Notes under the pieces: model-generated
What the model was told of the DNA's origin: nothing
The model's input: the letters and a program-made list of their open reading frames with translations, nothing else
The model's database searches: none
Position numbers and translations under genes: made by a program
Assembly: GCA_019242065.1 (NCBI GenBank)
Contig: JAFAWJ010001020.1
Location: forward strand, 1-10,034
Source of the DNA: Chloroflexota bacterium
GTDB lineage: Bacteria > Chloroflexota > UBA6077 > CF-72
Direction: 5' to 3'
DNA: 10,034 bases
In this document: one piece after another, positions 1 through 6,916 of the stretch
Layout of the letters: each line of letters starts with the position of its first letter
Numbering within the stretch: the stretch's first letter is position 1

Positions 1-896
1 AGCGTTTCGGCAGCGCCCGTATGGAAGCTGACTTCGGTGTTGTGCCGGATCGGGTGCCCATCGCGGATCAACCGGAGCCGCGCGTCGACCGCGCGCGTCG
101 GCTTGAGACTGCCCGGACTGGCCAGCACCTGGCCGCGATGCAGGTCCTCGACCGCCAGCCCGGTCAGGTTGATGGCCGTCCGCGTACCGGCGGGCACCGT
201 CTCGAGCTTCTTGCGGTGGCTCTGCAGTCCTCGCACCCGCGAGCGCAGCCCTCCGGGCTGGACCTCGAGCTCCTGGCCCAGGTGCATCTCGCCGTCGATC
301 AGCGTGCCGGTGACCACGGTGCCGAAGCCGGCCACGGTAAAGACGCGGTCGATGGGCAGGCGCGGGCGACCGGTATTCGGCCGTGAGCGCTCTTTGCGCA
401 GCAGCTCCTGGACGACGCCGAGCAGCGTGTCGAGCCCGGCGCCAGTGGTCGCCGAACATGGCACGATCGGCGCGTCGCGCAAGCTCGTGGTGGACAGAAA
501 TTCCTCGACGTCGGCCTGCACCAGCTCGAGCCAGTCGTCGTCGACCAGGTCGCGCTTGGTCAGGGCCACCACGCCGTTCGAGATCCCGAGCAGGTCGAGG
601 ATGGCGACGTGCTCGCGCGTCTGGGGCATGACGCCTTCGTCGGCGGCAATCACCAGCAAAGCGATGTCGATGCCGCCAACGCCGGCCAGCATGTTGTGAA
701 TGAATCGCTCGTGACCCGGCACGTCCACGATCGAGACCTCCTGGCCATCGGGCAGCCGCAGCCAGGCAAAGCCCAGGTCGATGGTCATCCCGCGTTCTTT
801 TTCTTCCTGGAGTCGATCCGGATCGATGCCAGTCAGGGCGCGAATCAGCGTCGACTTGCCGTGGTCGACGTGGCCGGCGGTGCCGATGACTCTCAC
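1..896 (-). CDS. selB: Selenocysteine-specific translation elongation factor SelB, 3' end beyond the window
   Basis: Cytoplasmic GTPase that carries Sec-tRNA(Sec) to the ribosome at UGA codons followed by a SECIS hairpin. The visible 298 residues show the whole G domain: P-loop GHVDHGKST (8-16), the switch region [13 protein letters not shown] (31-43), DVPGHE (58-63), TKRD as the G4 motif (113-116) and a G5-like SAT (148-150). A translation-factor beta-barrel domain follows from about residue 181, with the FGTVVTGT motif. EERG-type wording in the switch plus LGFAW is typical of SelB rather than EF-Tu. The start is GTG at 896-894; its bases overlap the selA stop (GTGA), so translation is probably coupled. 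No good Shine-Dalgarno is visible, which fits coupling. The remaining beta-barrel and C-terminal winged-helix (SECIS-binding) domains lie outside the left edge. The only break is the window edge; I see no internal stop in my translation. Confidence 0.96.
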   Translation of the reverse strand, partial: MRVIGTAGHVDHGKSTLIRALTGIDPDRLQEEKERGMTIDLGFAWLRLPDGQEVSIVDVPGHERFIHNMLAGVGGIDIALLVIAADEGVMPQTREHVAILDLLGISNGVVALTKRDLVDDDWLELVQADVEEFLSTTSLRDAPIVPCSATTGAGLDTLLGVVQELLRKERSRPNTGRPRLPIDRVFTVAGFGTVVTGTLIDGEMHLGQELEVQPGGLRSRVRGLQSHRKKLETVPAGTRTAINLTGLAVEDLHRGQVLASPGSLKPTRAVDARLRLIRDGHPIRHNTEVSFHTGAAET

Positions 897-2278
897 AGCA
901 TCGCCCGCACCGACTGCTCGAGCTGCGCGTCCTGTTCGGGCAGGACCGAACGGAGATCCAGGAGGACGCGGCCGTCATCGATCCGGGCGATCACCGGTGG
1001 ATCGGCGCGACGCAGGGCCGCCGCCAGGGCGTCGGCCGAGGCGTGCGTGAGGCCGACCGCCCAGCTGGGCTGCGTCTGGCCGGGCAGGGAGCCGCCGCCG
1101 ATGGCCGAGCGGGTCGGCACCACCTCGGCGCGTAGCAGGCCGCCGCCGATGGCCGAGCCTGTCTGGACCACCTCGCCGCCCAGGTGGTCGGCGAGTGTCT
1201 GCGCGCGGGTATGGAGCTCCTCGGGCGCGGCGGCGATCATGCGCCAGACCGGGACCTCACTTTCGGCCTCGCCACGGGTGTACTGCAGCAGCGTTGCGCC
1301 CAGCGCGGCCAGCGTCAGCTTGTCGGGCCGGATCGCGCGCATCAGCGGATGCCGTCGCAGCCGGCCGACTTCGCTGGCGGCGCCGACGACGATACCGGCC
1401 TGCGGACCACCCAGCAGCTTGTCGCCCGAAAAGGCCACCAGAGTCATGCCCGCGGCCACGCTGCTCTGGACCATCGGCTCGCGCCCCAGACCAAAGCGCG
1501 CGGTGTCCAACAGCGAGCCCGAGCCGAGATCGTCGACCACGGCCAGCCCGTGGACTCGGCCCACGCTGACAAGCTCTTCGAGTGACGGCTGGTGCACGAA
1601 GCCGACCTGCAGGAAATTCGAGGCATGTACGCGCAGCAGCAGGGCGGTTTCGGAGGTGATCGCCGCCTCGAAATCGGCGGCATACGTGCGATTGGTGGTG
1701 CCCACCTCAACCAGGTTGACGCCCGACTGGCGCATGACGTCGGGGATGCGGAAGCCGCCGCCGATCTCGACCAGCTGGCCGCGCGAGATGATCGCCTCGC
1801 GCCCGTTGCCGAGCGCCGAGAGGATCAGCAGCATCGCGGCGGCGTTGTTGTTGGTGACCAGCGCGTCGTCGGCGCCGGTGAGCCGCCGCAGCAGGTCGGT
1901 GACAAGGTTATGGCGCGAGCCGCGCTCACCTTTGTCGAGATCGTATTCGAGGTTCGAATATCCAGTGCTGGCTGTCGCGGCGGCCTCGAGGGCGGCTGGG
2001 CTCAGCGGCGCCCGACCCAGGTTGGTGTGGATGATGACGCCCGAGGCGTTCAGGACCGGCCGCAGGCGCGGCCGCGTGGCGTCTGCCACCCGGTCTTCGA
2101 CGAGTCGCGGCAGGTCGTCGAGGGTGAAGCCCCAGCCGCCGTCGCGGGTTGCGCGGCGGGCCTCGTCGAGCACGTCGCGCGCGGCCCGGAGCGTCAGCTC
2201 GCGCGGCAGCGTGGCGAGCCTGGCGTTCTGCAGCAGGCGATCGATCGACGGCAGATCCCGCGGCTGGAGGCTGGCCAC
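893..2278 (-). CDS. selA: L-seryl-tRNA(Sec) selenium transferase SelA
   Basis: PLP enzyme that converts Ser-tRNA(Sec) to Sec-tRNA(Sec) using selenophosphate. With the GTG start at 2278 it is 461 aa, the usual family length, beginning near the conserved LPSIDRLL segment. Family motifs include [14 protein letters not shown], the NNNAAAMLL segment, [24 protein letters not shown] and the PLP-lysine motif [12 protein letters not shown], with the Schiff-base lysine at about residue 287 (codon 1418-1420). An open frame continues upstream to 2431, but it overlaps the deacetylase gene in another frame and has low-complexity Ser/Arg content. The GTG lies 4 bp after the deacetylase stop, which favours 2278 and translational coupling. 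The C-terminal part contains a 16-residue tandem duplication of the conserved [10 protein letters not shown] segment (listed separately). The stop overlaps the selB start. Identification is secure; activity with the duplication is unproven. Confidence 0.96.
   Translation of the reverse strand: MASLQPRDLPSIDRLLQNARLATLPRELTLRAARDVLDEARRATRDGGWGFTLDDLPRLVEDRVADATRPRLRPVLNASGVIIHTNLGRAPLSPAALEAAATASTGYSNLEYDLDKGERGSRHNLVTDLLRRLTGADDALVTNNNAAAMLLILSALGNGREAIISRGQLVEIGGGFRIPDVMRQSGVNLVEVGTTNRTYAADFEAAITSETALLLRVHASNFLQVGFVHQPSLEELVSVGRVHGLAVVDDLGSGSLLDTARFGLGREPMVQSSVAAGMTLVAFSGDKLLGGPQAGIVVGAASEVGRLRRHPLMRAIRPDKLTLAALGATLLQYTRGEAESEVPVWRMIAAAPEELHTRAQTLADHLGGEVVQTGSAIGGGLLRAEVVPTRSAIGGGSLPGQTQPSWAVGLTHASADALAAALRRADPPVIARIDDGRVLLDLRSVLPEQDAQLEQSVRAML
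1091..1186. repeat. In-frame 48-bp tandem duplication inside selA
   Basis: Two adjacent 48-bp units (1091-1138 and 1139-1186) match at 39 of 48 positions by eye; the first 20 bases are identical. On the selA strand they encode [16 protein letters not shown] followed by [16 protein letters not shown] (the peptide units phase as 1174-1127 and 1126-1079). The second peptide unit ends in the SLPG that other SelA proteins carry once, so the first unit looks like the added copy. The reading frame is preserved. Divergence between copies indicates the duplication is not brand new and is unlikely to be an assembly artefact. Confidence 0.9.
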
Positions 2279-2282
2279 GGGT

Positions 2283-3125
2283 TTAGAGGCCTGCGAAGAG
2301 GTCGTCCTCGGGCACCGGCCCCGAGCCGACCACGCGCTGAAACGTCTCGCGGCCGAAGACCTCGCCGAAGACCGCCTCGGGGATGCGCATGAAAAACTCG
2401 TCAGGGCCCATCTGGGTGCGGTGCGCAACAAGCGAATCGCGCTTGGCCGTGACGTACGCCGAGACGTCCACGAACGTGGTCACGAGCTCGTCGGGCACCC
2501 CGAATGGCAGCTCTTCGTCGTCGCGAATCTCCTGGAACGGCACCTCGACCCCGGCCGCGCGCAAGCGGTCGCCGAAGCTGCGCATCGCCGAGCGGGGCAT
2601 GACCGCGTAGTACAGCTTGCTCGGCGCCCAGACCGGCCCAGCGTCGGGAAACCGCCGGGCGTCGCCAGCGGCCTCGAACGCGGCGACCGCGAGCTGATGC
2701 GCACGGATGTGATCCGGATGACCGTAACCACCTCGCTCGTCATACGTCACGACGACCTGGGGATGTTCCTCACGGACCACGTGCACGACGCGCTCGAGCG
2801 CCTCGTCGAACGACGACTGTAAAAAGGCGCGTGGATCGTCGTTGTCGGCAGTGCCCGCCATGCCTGAATCGCGGTAGCCCAGCCTGACCGATCGGCTGAC
2901 GCCGAGCACGCGCACGGACTCGTCGAGCTCGCGCGAGCGCACCTCGGCCAGGTTCTCGGGCGTCGCCAGCGCGGCGTCGCTGATCTCGCCCACGGCGCCA
3001 TCGGTACACGTGACCAGGACGGTGCGCGCGCCCTCTGCGGCATAGCGGGCGAGAATTCCGCCCGTACTGATGCACTCATCATCAGGATGCGCGTGGACGG
3101 CGAGCAGGGTTCGGTTCGCGGGCAT
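2283..3125 (-). CDS. PIG-L family (MshB/Mca-like) zinc-dependent N-acetylglucosaminyl deacetylase
   Basis: A 280-aa LmbE/PIG-L-fold protein. The N-terminal HAHPDDE motif (11-17) supplies zinc ligands H13 and D16 and the probable general base D15. GHPDH (135-139) supplies the third ligand H139 and the catalytic-site H136. RDSGMAGT (85-92) and VVVTYDERGGYGHPDH are closer to mycothiol-type MshB/Mca than to bacillithiol BshB. The family removes acetyl from GlcNAc conjugates (MshB: GlcNAc-inositol) or cleaves thiol-conjugate amides (Mca); the actual substrate here cannot be told. No signal peptide or membrane segment is seen, so it is probably cytosolic. The ATG at 3125 has AGGGAG three bases upstream. 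It is the first gene of the run leading into selA (4-bp gap) and selB, and diverges from a membrane-protein gene. Other mycothiol genes are not in the window, so mycothiol synthesis cannot be claimed. Confidence 0.9.
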   Translation of the reverse strand: MPANRTLLAVHAHPDDECISTGGILARYAAEGARTVLVTCTDGAVGEISDAALATPENLAEVRSRELDESVRVLGVSRSVRLGYRDSGMAGTADNDDPRAFLQSSFDEALERVVHVVREEHPQVVVTYDERGGYGHPDHIRAHQLAVAAFEAAGDARRFPDAGPVWAPSKLYYAVMPRSAMRSFGDRLRAAGVEVPFQEIRDDEELPFGVPDELVTTFVDVSAYVTAKRDSLVAHRTQMGPDEFFMRIPEAVFGEVFGRETFQRVVGSGPVPEDDLFAGL

Positions 3126-3160
3126 GTACTCCCTATAGTATGGTTGGCTGCCGCGGGGTT
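3126..3160. promoter_or_regulatory. Short divergent intergenic region with a candidate bidirectional -10 core
   Basis: Only 35 bp separate the two divergent starts (3125 minus, 3161 plus). The palindrome CTATAG (3133-3138) gives a -10-like hexamer on each strand: TATAGT (3134-3139) on plus and TACTAT (3140-3135) on minus. No convincing -35 is visible on either strand. On the minus strand AGGGAG (3129-3134) sits three bases before the ATG as a Shine-Dalgarno, overlapping this AT-rich core. The minus transcript would then have an extremely short leader, or its real promoter lies further upstream inside the plus gene. Promoter function is an inference from base composition and position. Confidence 0.35.
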
Positions 3161-4195
3161 ATGGCAGATTCATCCGCCCTGACGCTGAGCGAACACCCGG
3201 GTCGGCTGGCGCGCGGCAACTGGCGCACCCGACTGGCCGCGCTGCCCTTCAGCCTGACCGAGCTGCCCTTACTGGGCGTCGTCGTGGTGCTCGCCAGCTG
3301 GCAGGTGACGCTGCGCAGCTACGATCCCAACGGCGTCGCGCTGGCAGGCGTCAACAGCGTCGTCAGCGGCACGGGTGGCGACCTGTCACAGTACCGCGTG
3401 TTGTCACCGTACCTGGCGATGGGTCTGAAGGCCTTACTGGGCGAGGGCCTGCCGCCCTTTGACGCGCTGCGCTTCGTGCAGATGCTGGTCATCTCGCTGC
3501 TGGCGTACGCCTATTACGGCCAGCTCGGACTGCGGCCGATCACCCGACTGCTCGGCATCTGTCTGATCGCGGGACTGATCAGCCTGAGCATGGGCGTCAT
3601 CGGACCGAGCTCGTTCAGCCTTGATCGCTTCGACGACACGATCTTCTACCTGATTGCCGCGTTGCTGGTGCTCGGCGGACACATCGGCTGGATCCCACCA
3701 CTGATGGTGCTGGCAGTCGCCAATCGCGAGACCAGCGTGTTCATCCCCACCCTCATCCTGGCGCGCTACGGCTGGCACGGGCGCACGGCGGTCGTCACCG
3801 CGGTGATCGCCTGGGTTGTGGCTGCCCTGGTGTATCTCGGGATCCATACGTATTACGGACCTCGGCCGCGCGTCGAGGACTCGTACTGGGGCACGGGCAT
3901 GGTGCTGCGCAGCCTGCGCATGCCGGGTCAGGTGGCGTTCTTCTTTGCCGCCATCAACCTGCTGCCAGCCATCGTGCTGCTGACCATTCGCGACGTCGAC
4001 CCGTTCTTACGTCGACTCTTCTGGTACGTGGTGCCGCTGTGGTTTGTGATTCACATCTGGGCGGCGCGCCTGGGCGAGGGCATCATGTACCTGGCGCCAC
4101 TGACGGTGGTCATCGTGCCGCTGGTGCTTCAGGGCCTCGAGCGACGTCTGGTCGTGGCGCCGCGCGAATCAGTGCTTCCACGCCAAGCAGGCTGA
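3161..4195 (+). CDS. Polytopic membrane protein, paralog A (function unknown, possibly GT-C-like)
   Basis: A 344-aa protein with about nine hydrophobic segments (roughly 33-50, 105-119, 128-150, 160-175, 177-200, 211-232, 257-276, 287-301, 307-324), a short basic N-terminus and a basic C-terminal tail. Notable features are an acidic loop after the first helix, QYRVLSPYL (77-85), an acidic DRFDD before a helix, and ANRET followed by FIP at 187-196. The gene on the opposite strand at 4110-5096 encodes a paralog sharing ANRET-x-x-F-x-P and the closing G-x-x-x-LAPL-x-VV-x-x-P-x-x-L-x-G-x-E pattern. The first-loop acidic residues and helix count resemble GT-C glycosyltransferases, but I do not recognise the family. 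An in-frame ATG at 3140 is possible; 3161 is preferred because GGGG precedes it and 3140 would fall in the -10 core. The last 86 bp overlap the paralog tail to tail. Confidence 0.85.
   Translation: MADSSALTLSEHPGRLARGNWRTRLAALPFSLTELPLLGVVVVLASWQVTLRSYDPNGVALAGVNSVVSGTGGDLSQYRVLSPYLAMGLKALLGEGLPPFDALRFVQMLVISLLAYAYYGQLGLRPITRLLGICLIAGLISLSMGVIGPSSFSLDRFDDTIFYLIAALLVLGGHIGWIPPLMVLAVANRETSVFIPTLILARYGWHGRTAVVTAVIAWVVAALVYLGIHTYYGPRPRVEDSYWGTGMVLRSLRMPGQVAFFFAAINLLPAIVLLTIRDVDPFLRRLFWYVVPLWFVIHIWAARLGEGIMYLAPLTVVIVPLVLQGLERRLVVAPRESVLPRQAG
4110..4195. other. 86-bp tail-to-tail coding overlap of two paralogs
   Basis: The stop of paralog A (TGA, 4193-4195) and the stop of paralog B (TGA on minus, 4112-4110) lie inside each other's coding sequence. 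The DNA encodes the last 28 codons of both: A residues 317-344 and B residues 301-328. The two peptides are themselves alignable (QGLERR...APRES versus LGVEAL...APRPD). I see no hairpin-plus-T-run terminator here for either gene, so transcripts probably run into each other. Confidence 0.9.
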
Positions 4196-5096
4196 CTGGC
4201 AGCCACACCACCGCCAGCGGCGCCAGCAGCACGAACCCCTGGTCCACCTGCTCGGTGGCGAGCACGACCAGCACCCACACGGGCGTGACCGCGTACAGTA
4301 GCCAGCGCAGGCCGATCGGCGCCGCCCGACCGACGGCGAGGGCCAGGACGGGCAGCAGGCACAGGCCGCCGAGGACGTTCACGAAGCGCACGGGCGTCGC
4401 GTACGCCCACGGCGTGACATGCGGAGACGGGGCGATGTGGCGCAACACCAGGACTTCGACGGCGCAGATCGCCAAGGCCAGCCAGAACGCCGGGCGGCGG
4501 ACCAGGGTGCGCAGCGGATTCGATTCAGGGTCGGCGGCGACCAGCGCCACGAAGGGCACGAAGATGCCGGTTTCGCGGTTGGCGGCGGCCAGGGCGGCGA
4601 AGACGACGAAGGCGGGCCAGCGGCGATGCCACGCGGCAAGGGCGGCGAGCAGGCACACGACGGGCTCGACGAGTTTGTCGATCTCCCAGCCACGGAATTC
4701 CATGGCGAAGGCGGCGCTGGTCGACAGCAGGATCAGGCCGATGAGACTGGTGAACCAGGTGACGCCCAGTGTCCTGAGCCACACGTACGTGGCGGCATTC
4801 AGGGCGATGCCGAAGACGAGCAGGGCGGCGACCAGGCCGCGGATCAGATAGGCGCCCGTGATGGGCTGCAGCAGGCTGGTGACGGGCCACATGAGGTAGG
4901 GCGCGAGGGCCGCGTACTGGCCGGCGGCGTCGGTTGAGAGGCTGTGGGTCGTGGCGCTGGTGATGAGCGAGGCGACGTAGGCCTGGGTCTCGCTGTCGTT
5001 GGCGGTGTCCATGTGGAACTTCATCAGGAACCAGCCGACGAAGGCGATACACGCCACCGCGACCAGCGCTTCGCGCGATCGGGGGCTCAAACGCAT
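4110..5096 (-). CDS. Polytopic membrane protein, paralog B (function unknown, possibly GT-C-like)
   Basis: A 328-aa membrane protein with about eight or nine hydrophobic segments (first helix about 9-25, last about 287-304). It aligns with paralog A over much of its length. Shared points are Q/QYAALAPYL versus QYRVLSPYL, an acidic pair (WEIDKLVEP) before a helix, AANRETGIFVP (171-181), a CLLPVLAL-like helix and the final LAPLAVVWLP (291-300) with GVE after it. Corresponding residues near the C-terminus differ in number by 20, so the two ends are collinear. The ATG at 5096 has a strong AGGGGG (5101-5106) four bases upstream. recJ ends 15 bp before, on the same strand, so cotranscription is likely. 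The first loop carries acidic residues (MDTANDSE), as expected of but not proof for GT-C enzymes. Substrate and role are unknown. Confidence 0.85.
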   Translation of the reverse strand: MRLSPRSREALVAVACIAFVGWFLMKFHMDTANDSETQAYVASLITSATTHSLSTDAAGQYAALAPYLMWPVTSLLQPITGAYLIRGLVAALLVFGIALNAATYVWLRTLGVTWFTSLIGLILLSTSAAFAMEFRGWEIDKLVEPVVCLLAALAAWHRRWPAFVVFAALAAANRETGIFVPFVALVAADPESNPLRTLVRRPAFWLALAICAVEVLVLRHIAPSPHVTPWAYATPVRFVNVLGGLCLLPVLALAVGRAAPIGLRWLLYAVTPVWVLVVLATEQVDQGFVLLAPLAVVWLPVSLLGVEALIRAAPRPDVARGPEAPAAR

Positions 5097-5100
5097 GCGT

Positions 5101-5106
5101 CCCCCT
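5101..5106 (-). promoter_or_regulatory. Shine-Dalgarno site for membrane paralog B
   Basis: AGGGGG on the minus strand lies four bases before the ATG at 5096 and within the 15-bp gap after recJ. It fixes the start of the membrane protein and indicates independent ribosome loading within a recJ-led transcript. Confidence 0.65.
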
Positions 5107-5111
5107 GGGTA

Positions 5112-6896
5112 TTACGCGGCCGCCGCGACGTCGAGCAGCTCCATCTCCAGCTTCCAGTACCCGTCCCACCGCGAGCGCTTGAGCCGAAACGCGGCGTCCA
5201 GACTCTGCCCCACCTGGAACTGCCGCGCCAGTTGGCCGTGATCAAAGAACACGGCCTCCACCGGCACGTTGCCGAACGCGCGGAAGCGGGCCCGCCAATG
5301 CTGGCCGTCGGCGCCGAGCTGGCGGCTCTCGGTCAACCGCAACCCCTTGGCCGCAAAGGTCGGGTACTGGAAGCCGGCCCCGAACGGCGCCAGGCGCTCC
5401 AGCGAGCGGGCAAAGTCGTAGCAGATGGTCTCGGGCTTCAAATATCCGTCGATCCACAAGATCGGCTCGAGGCGCTCCGGCGGCAGCGACTCGCGCACGG
5501 CGAGCTGGAAGCGCTCGACCAGCTCGTCGAGCCGCTCGGCCTGCAACGAGAAGCCCGCCGCCGCCTGGTGGCCGCCGTAGCGATCGAAGACGTCGTCACA
5601 CGCCTGCAACGCCGAAAGCAGGTTGAAGCCCTGGATGCTGCGCCCCGAGCCGCTGACCATCCCGTCGCTGCGCCGATACACGAGCGTCGGGCGGTTGTAG
5701 GCCTGGGCCAGCTTGCCGGCGACCAGACCGACGATGCCACCCGGCCAGTCGTCGCCCCCGCACACCAGGGCGTACTCGCCAGACTCGAACTGCGCCTGCA
5801 CCAGCTCGTGGGCCTCGACTTCGAAGGCACGCGTCAGCACCTGGCGTTCCTCGTTGAGGCGGTTGACCTCGGCGGCCAGGGCGAAGGCCTCCTCGTAGGT
5901 GTCGGCCATCAGCAGCCGATAGGCGATATTGGGATCGTCTAACCGACCGGCGGCGTTGACGCGCGGCGCAACGCGAAAGCCGAGGGCGGCGGCGTCGACG
6001 TCCCCGGGTTTGAGGCCCGACGTTTCGATCAAGGCACGCACGCCCGGTCGCGGAAAGGCGTTCATGATGTTGAGGCCGGCCAGCACCAGGCGCCGATTTT
6101 CACCCAGCAGCGGCATGATGTCGGCGACGGTAGCGACGGCTACCAGGTCGAGCAGGGGCTCCATGGCGGCGCGGCCGTCGGGCAGCAGCGCGTCGGCGAG
6201 CGCCTGGACGAGTTTGAAGGCCACCCCGGCGCCGCACAGGTAGTCGCACGGGTAGCCGCAATCCGGTCGCCAGGGATTGACCAGGGCGTACGCGTCGGGC
6301 AGCACGTCAGGGCACTGGTGATGGTCGGTGATGATCAGGTCAACGCCGCGTTGCCGAGCCAGATCGGCCGCGGCGTGCGAGGTGGAGCCGCAGTCGGCGG
6401 TGATGATGACGCGGGCGCCGCCGTCGGCCAGCTCGTCGACAATCGGCGGCGTGAGTCCGTAGCCGTCGACGAAGCGATTGGGCAGACGGATGCGCGGCTC
6501 GATGCCAACCATGCGTAAGCCGGTGGCCAGCACGGCGGCAGAGTTGACGCCATCGGCGTCGTAATCGGTGAAGACGGCGACCGCCTCGCGCGTGCGCTGG
6601 GCGGTGACCAGGCGCTCGACCGCGCGCGGCACGTCCTGGAGGAGCTCGGGATCGTCGGGATCGCGACAGACGCCGGCCAGGAAGTCCTCGCACAGATCGG
6701 GCTGGGACAGGCCGCGGGTGAACATGACCTGGACCATGGCCGGGTGGACGTCCTGGACGTCCGCGAAGAGCGTTGCGGGTGCGCGGGGGACGGTCCGCCA
6801 GATGTACTTGAGACCCCGACGCTCGCTCATTTGTTCGAGTCGATAATAACCGGCGGGCGTCTCGACCGGAAGAGGTTTACCGGCGTCCCAATTCAA
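5112..6896 (-). CDS. recJ: Single-stranded-DNA-specific 5'-3' exonuclease RecJ
   Basis: DHH/DHHA1-family nuclease that degrades single-stranded DNA 5' to 3' in recombination and mismatch/base-excision repair. The 594-aa frame shows DYDADG (111-116), ADCG (167-170), DHH (191-193) and VATVADIMPL (about D259), the metal-binding aspartates and histidines of the DHH core. The DHHA1 motifs SGSGRSIQGFN (415-425) and GGHQAAAGF (441-449) follow, then a C-terminal OB-like region to the end. Length matches short bacterial RecJ proteins. Two starts are possible. TTG at 6896 has AAGGG (6904-6908) at seven-base spacing. ATG at 6830 (residue 23, MSERRGLKYIW) has no visible ribosome site but begins nearer the conserved region. 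I chose TTG for its ribosome site; the first 22 residues are the uncertain part. It diverges from the aminotransferase and leads into membrane paralog B. Confidence 0.95.
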   Translation of the reverse strand: MNWDAGKPLPVETPAGYYRLEQMSERRGLKYIWRTVPRAPATLFADVQDVHPAMVQVMFTRGLSQPDLCEDFLAGVCRDPDDPELLQDVPRAVERLVTAQRTREAVAVFTDYDADGVNSAAVLATGLRMVGIEPRIRLPNRFVDGYGLTPPIVDELADGGARVIITADCGSTSHAAADLARQRGVDLIITDHHQCPDVLPDAYALVNPWRPDCGYPCDYLCGAGVAFKLVQALADALLPDGRAAMEPLLDLVAVATVADIMPLLGENRRLVLAGLNIMNAFPRPGVRALIETSGLKPGDVDAAALGFRVAPRVNAAGRLDDPNIAYRLLMADTYEEAFALAAEVNRLNEERQVLTRAFEVEAHELVQAQFESGEYALVCGGDDWPGGIVGLVAGKLAQAYNRPTLVYRRSDGMVSGSGRSIQGFNLLSALQACDDVFDRYGGHQAAAGFSLQAERLDELVERFQLAVRESLPPERLEPILWIDGYLKPETICYDFARSLERLAPFGAGFQYPTFAAKGLRLTESRQLGADGQHWRARFRAFGNVPVEAVFFDHGQLARQFQVGQSLDAAFRLKRSRWDGYWKLEMELLDVAAAA

Positions 6897-6916
6897 CCGA
6901 GTACCCTTGGCTGTCG
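6897..6916. promoter_or_regulatory. Minimal divergent gap between recJ and the aminotransferase gene
   Basis: If recJ starts at its TTG, 20 bp separate the two start codons. The gap holds AAGGG (minus, 6904-6908), the likely recJ ribosome site. On the plus strand no Shine-Dalgarno precedes the ATG at 6917, and TACCCT (6902-6907) is a weak TAnnnT-type -10 that would give a leaderless aminotransferase mRNA. Any recJ promoter would have to lie within the aminotransferase coding sequence. If recJ starts at 6830, the gap is 86 bp and roomier. Promoter assignment is weak. Confidence 0.3.

Noticed and set aside
1..900. tRNA-Sec or SECIS element near selB
   Set aside because: The segment is continuous SelB coding sequence without a tRNA-like cloverleaf; selC is not in the window as far as I can see.
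2279..2431. Upstream extension of selA to an ATG at 2431
   Set aside because: The extra 51 residues overlap the deacetylase gene in another frame and are Ser/Arg-rich. The GTG at 2278 gives the usual SelA length and sits just after the deacetylase stop.
609..2822. A 737-codon open frame on the plus strand
   Set aside because: It lies antisense to selB, selA and the deacetylase, whose proteins are recognisable. Its translation is Ser/Arg/Pro-rich without family motifs, as expected for a high-GC antisense shadow.
4039..4851. Plus-strand 270-codon open frame across the membrane paralog B gene
   Set aside because: It is antisense to paralog B, whose hydrophobic helices and shared motifs are clear; the plus translation is basic and Ser/Thr-rich with no hydrophobic pattern.
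4944..5942. Plus-strand 332-codon open frame opposite recJ
   Set aside because: It is antisense to the RecJ DHHA1 and C-terminal regions and shows no family motif.
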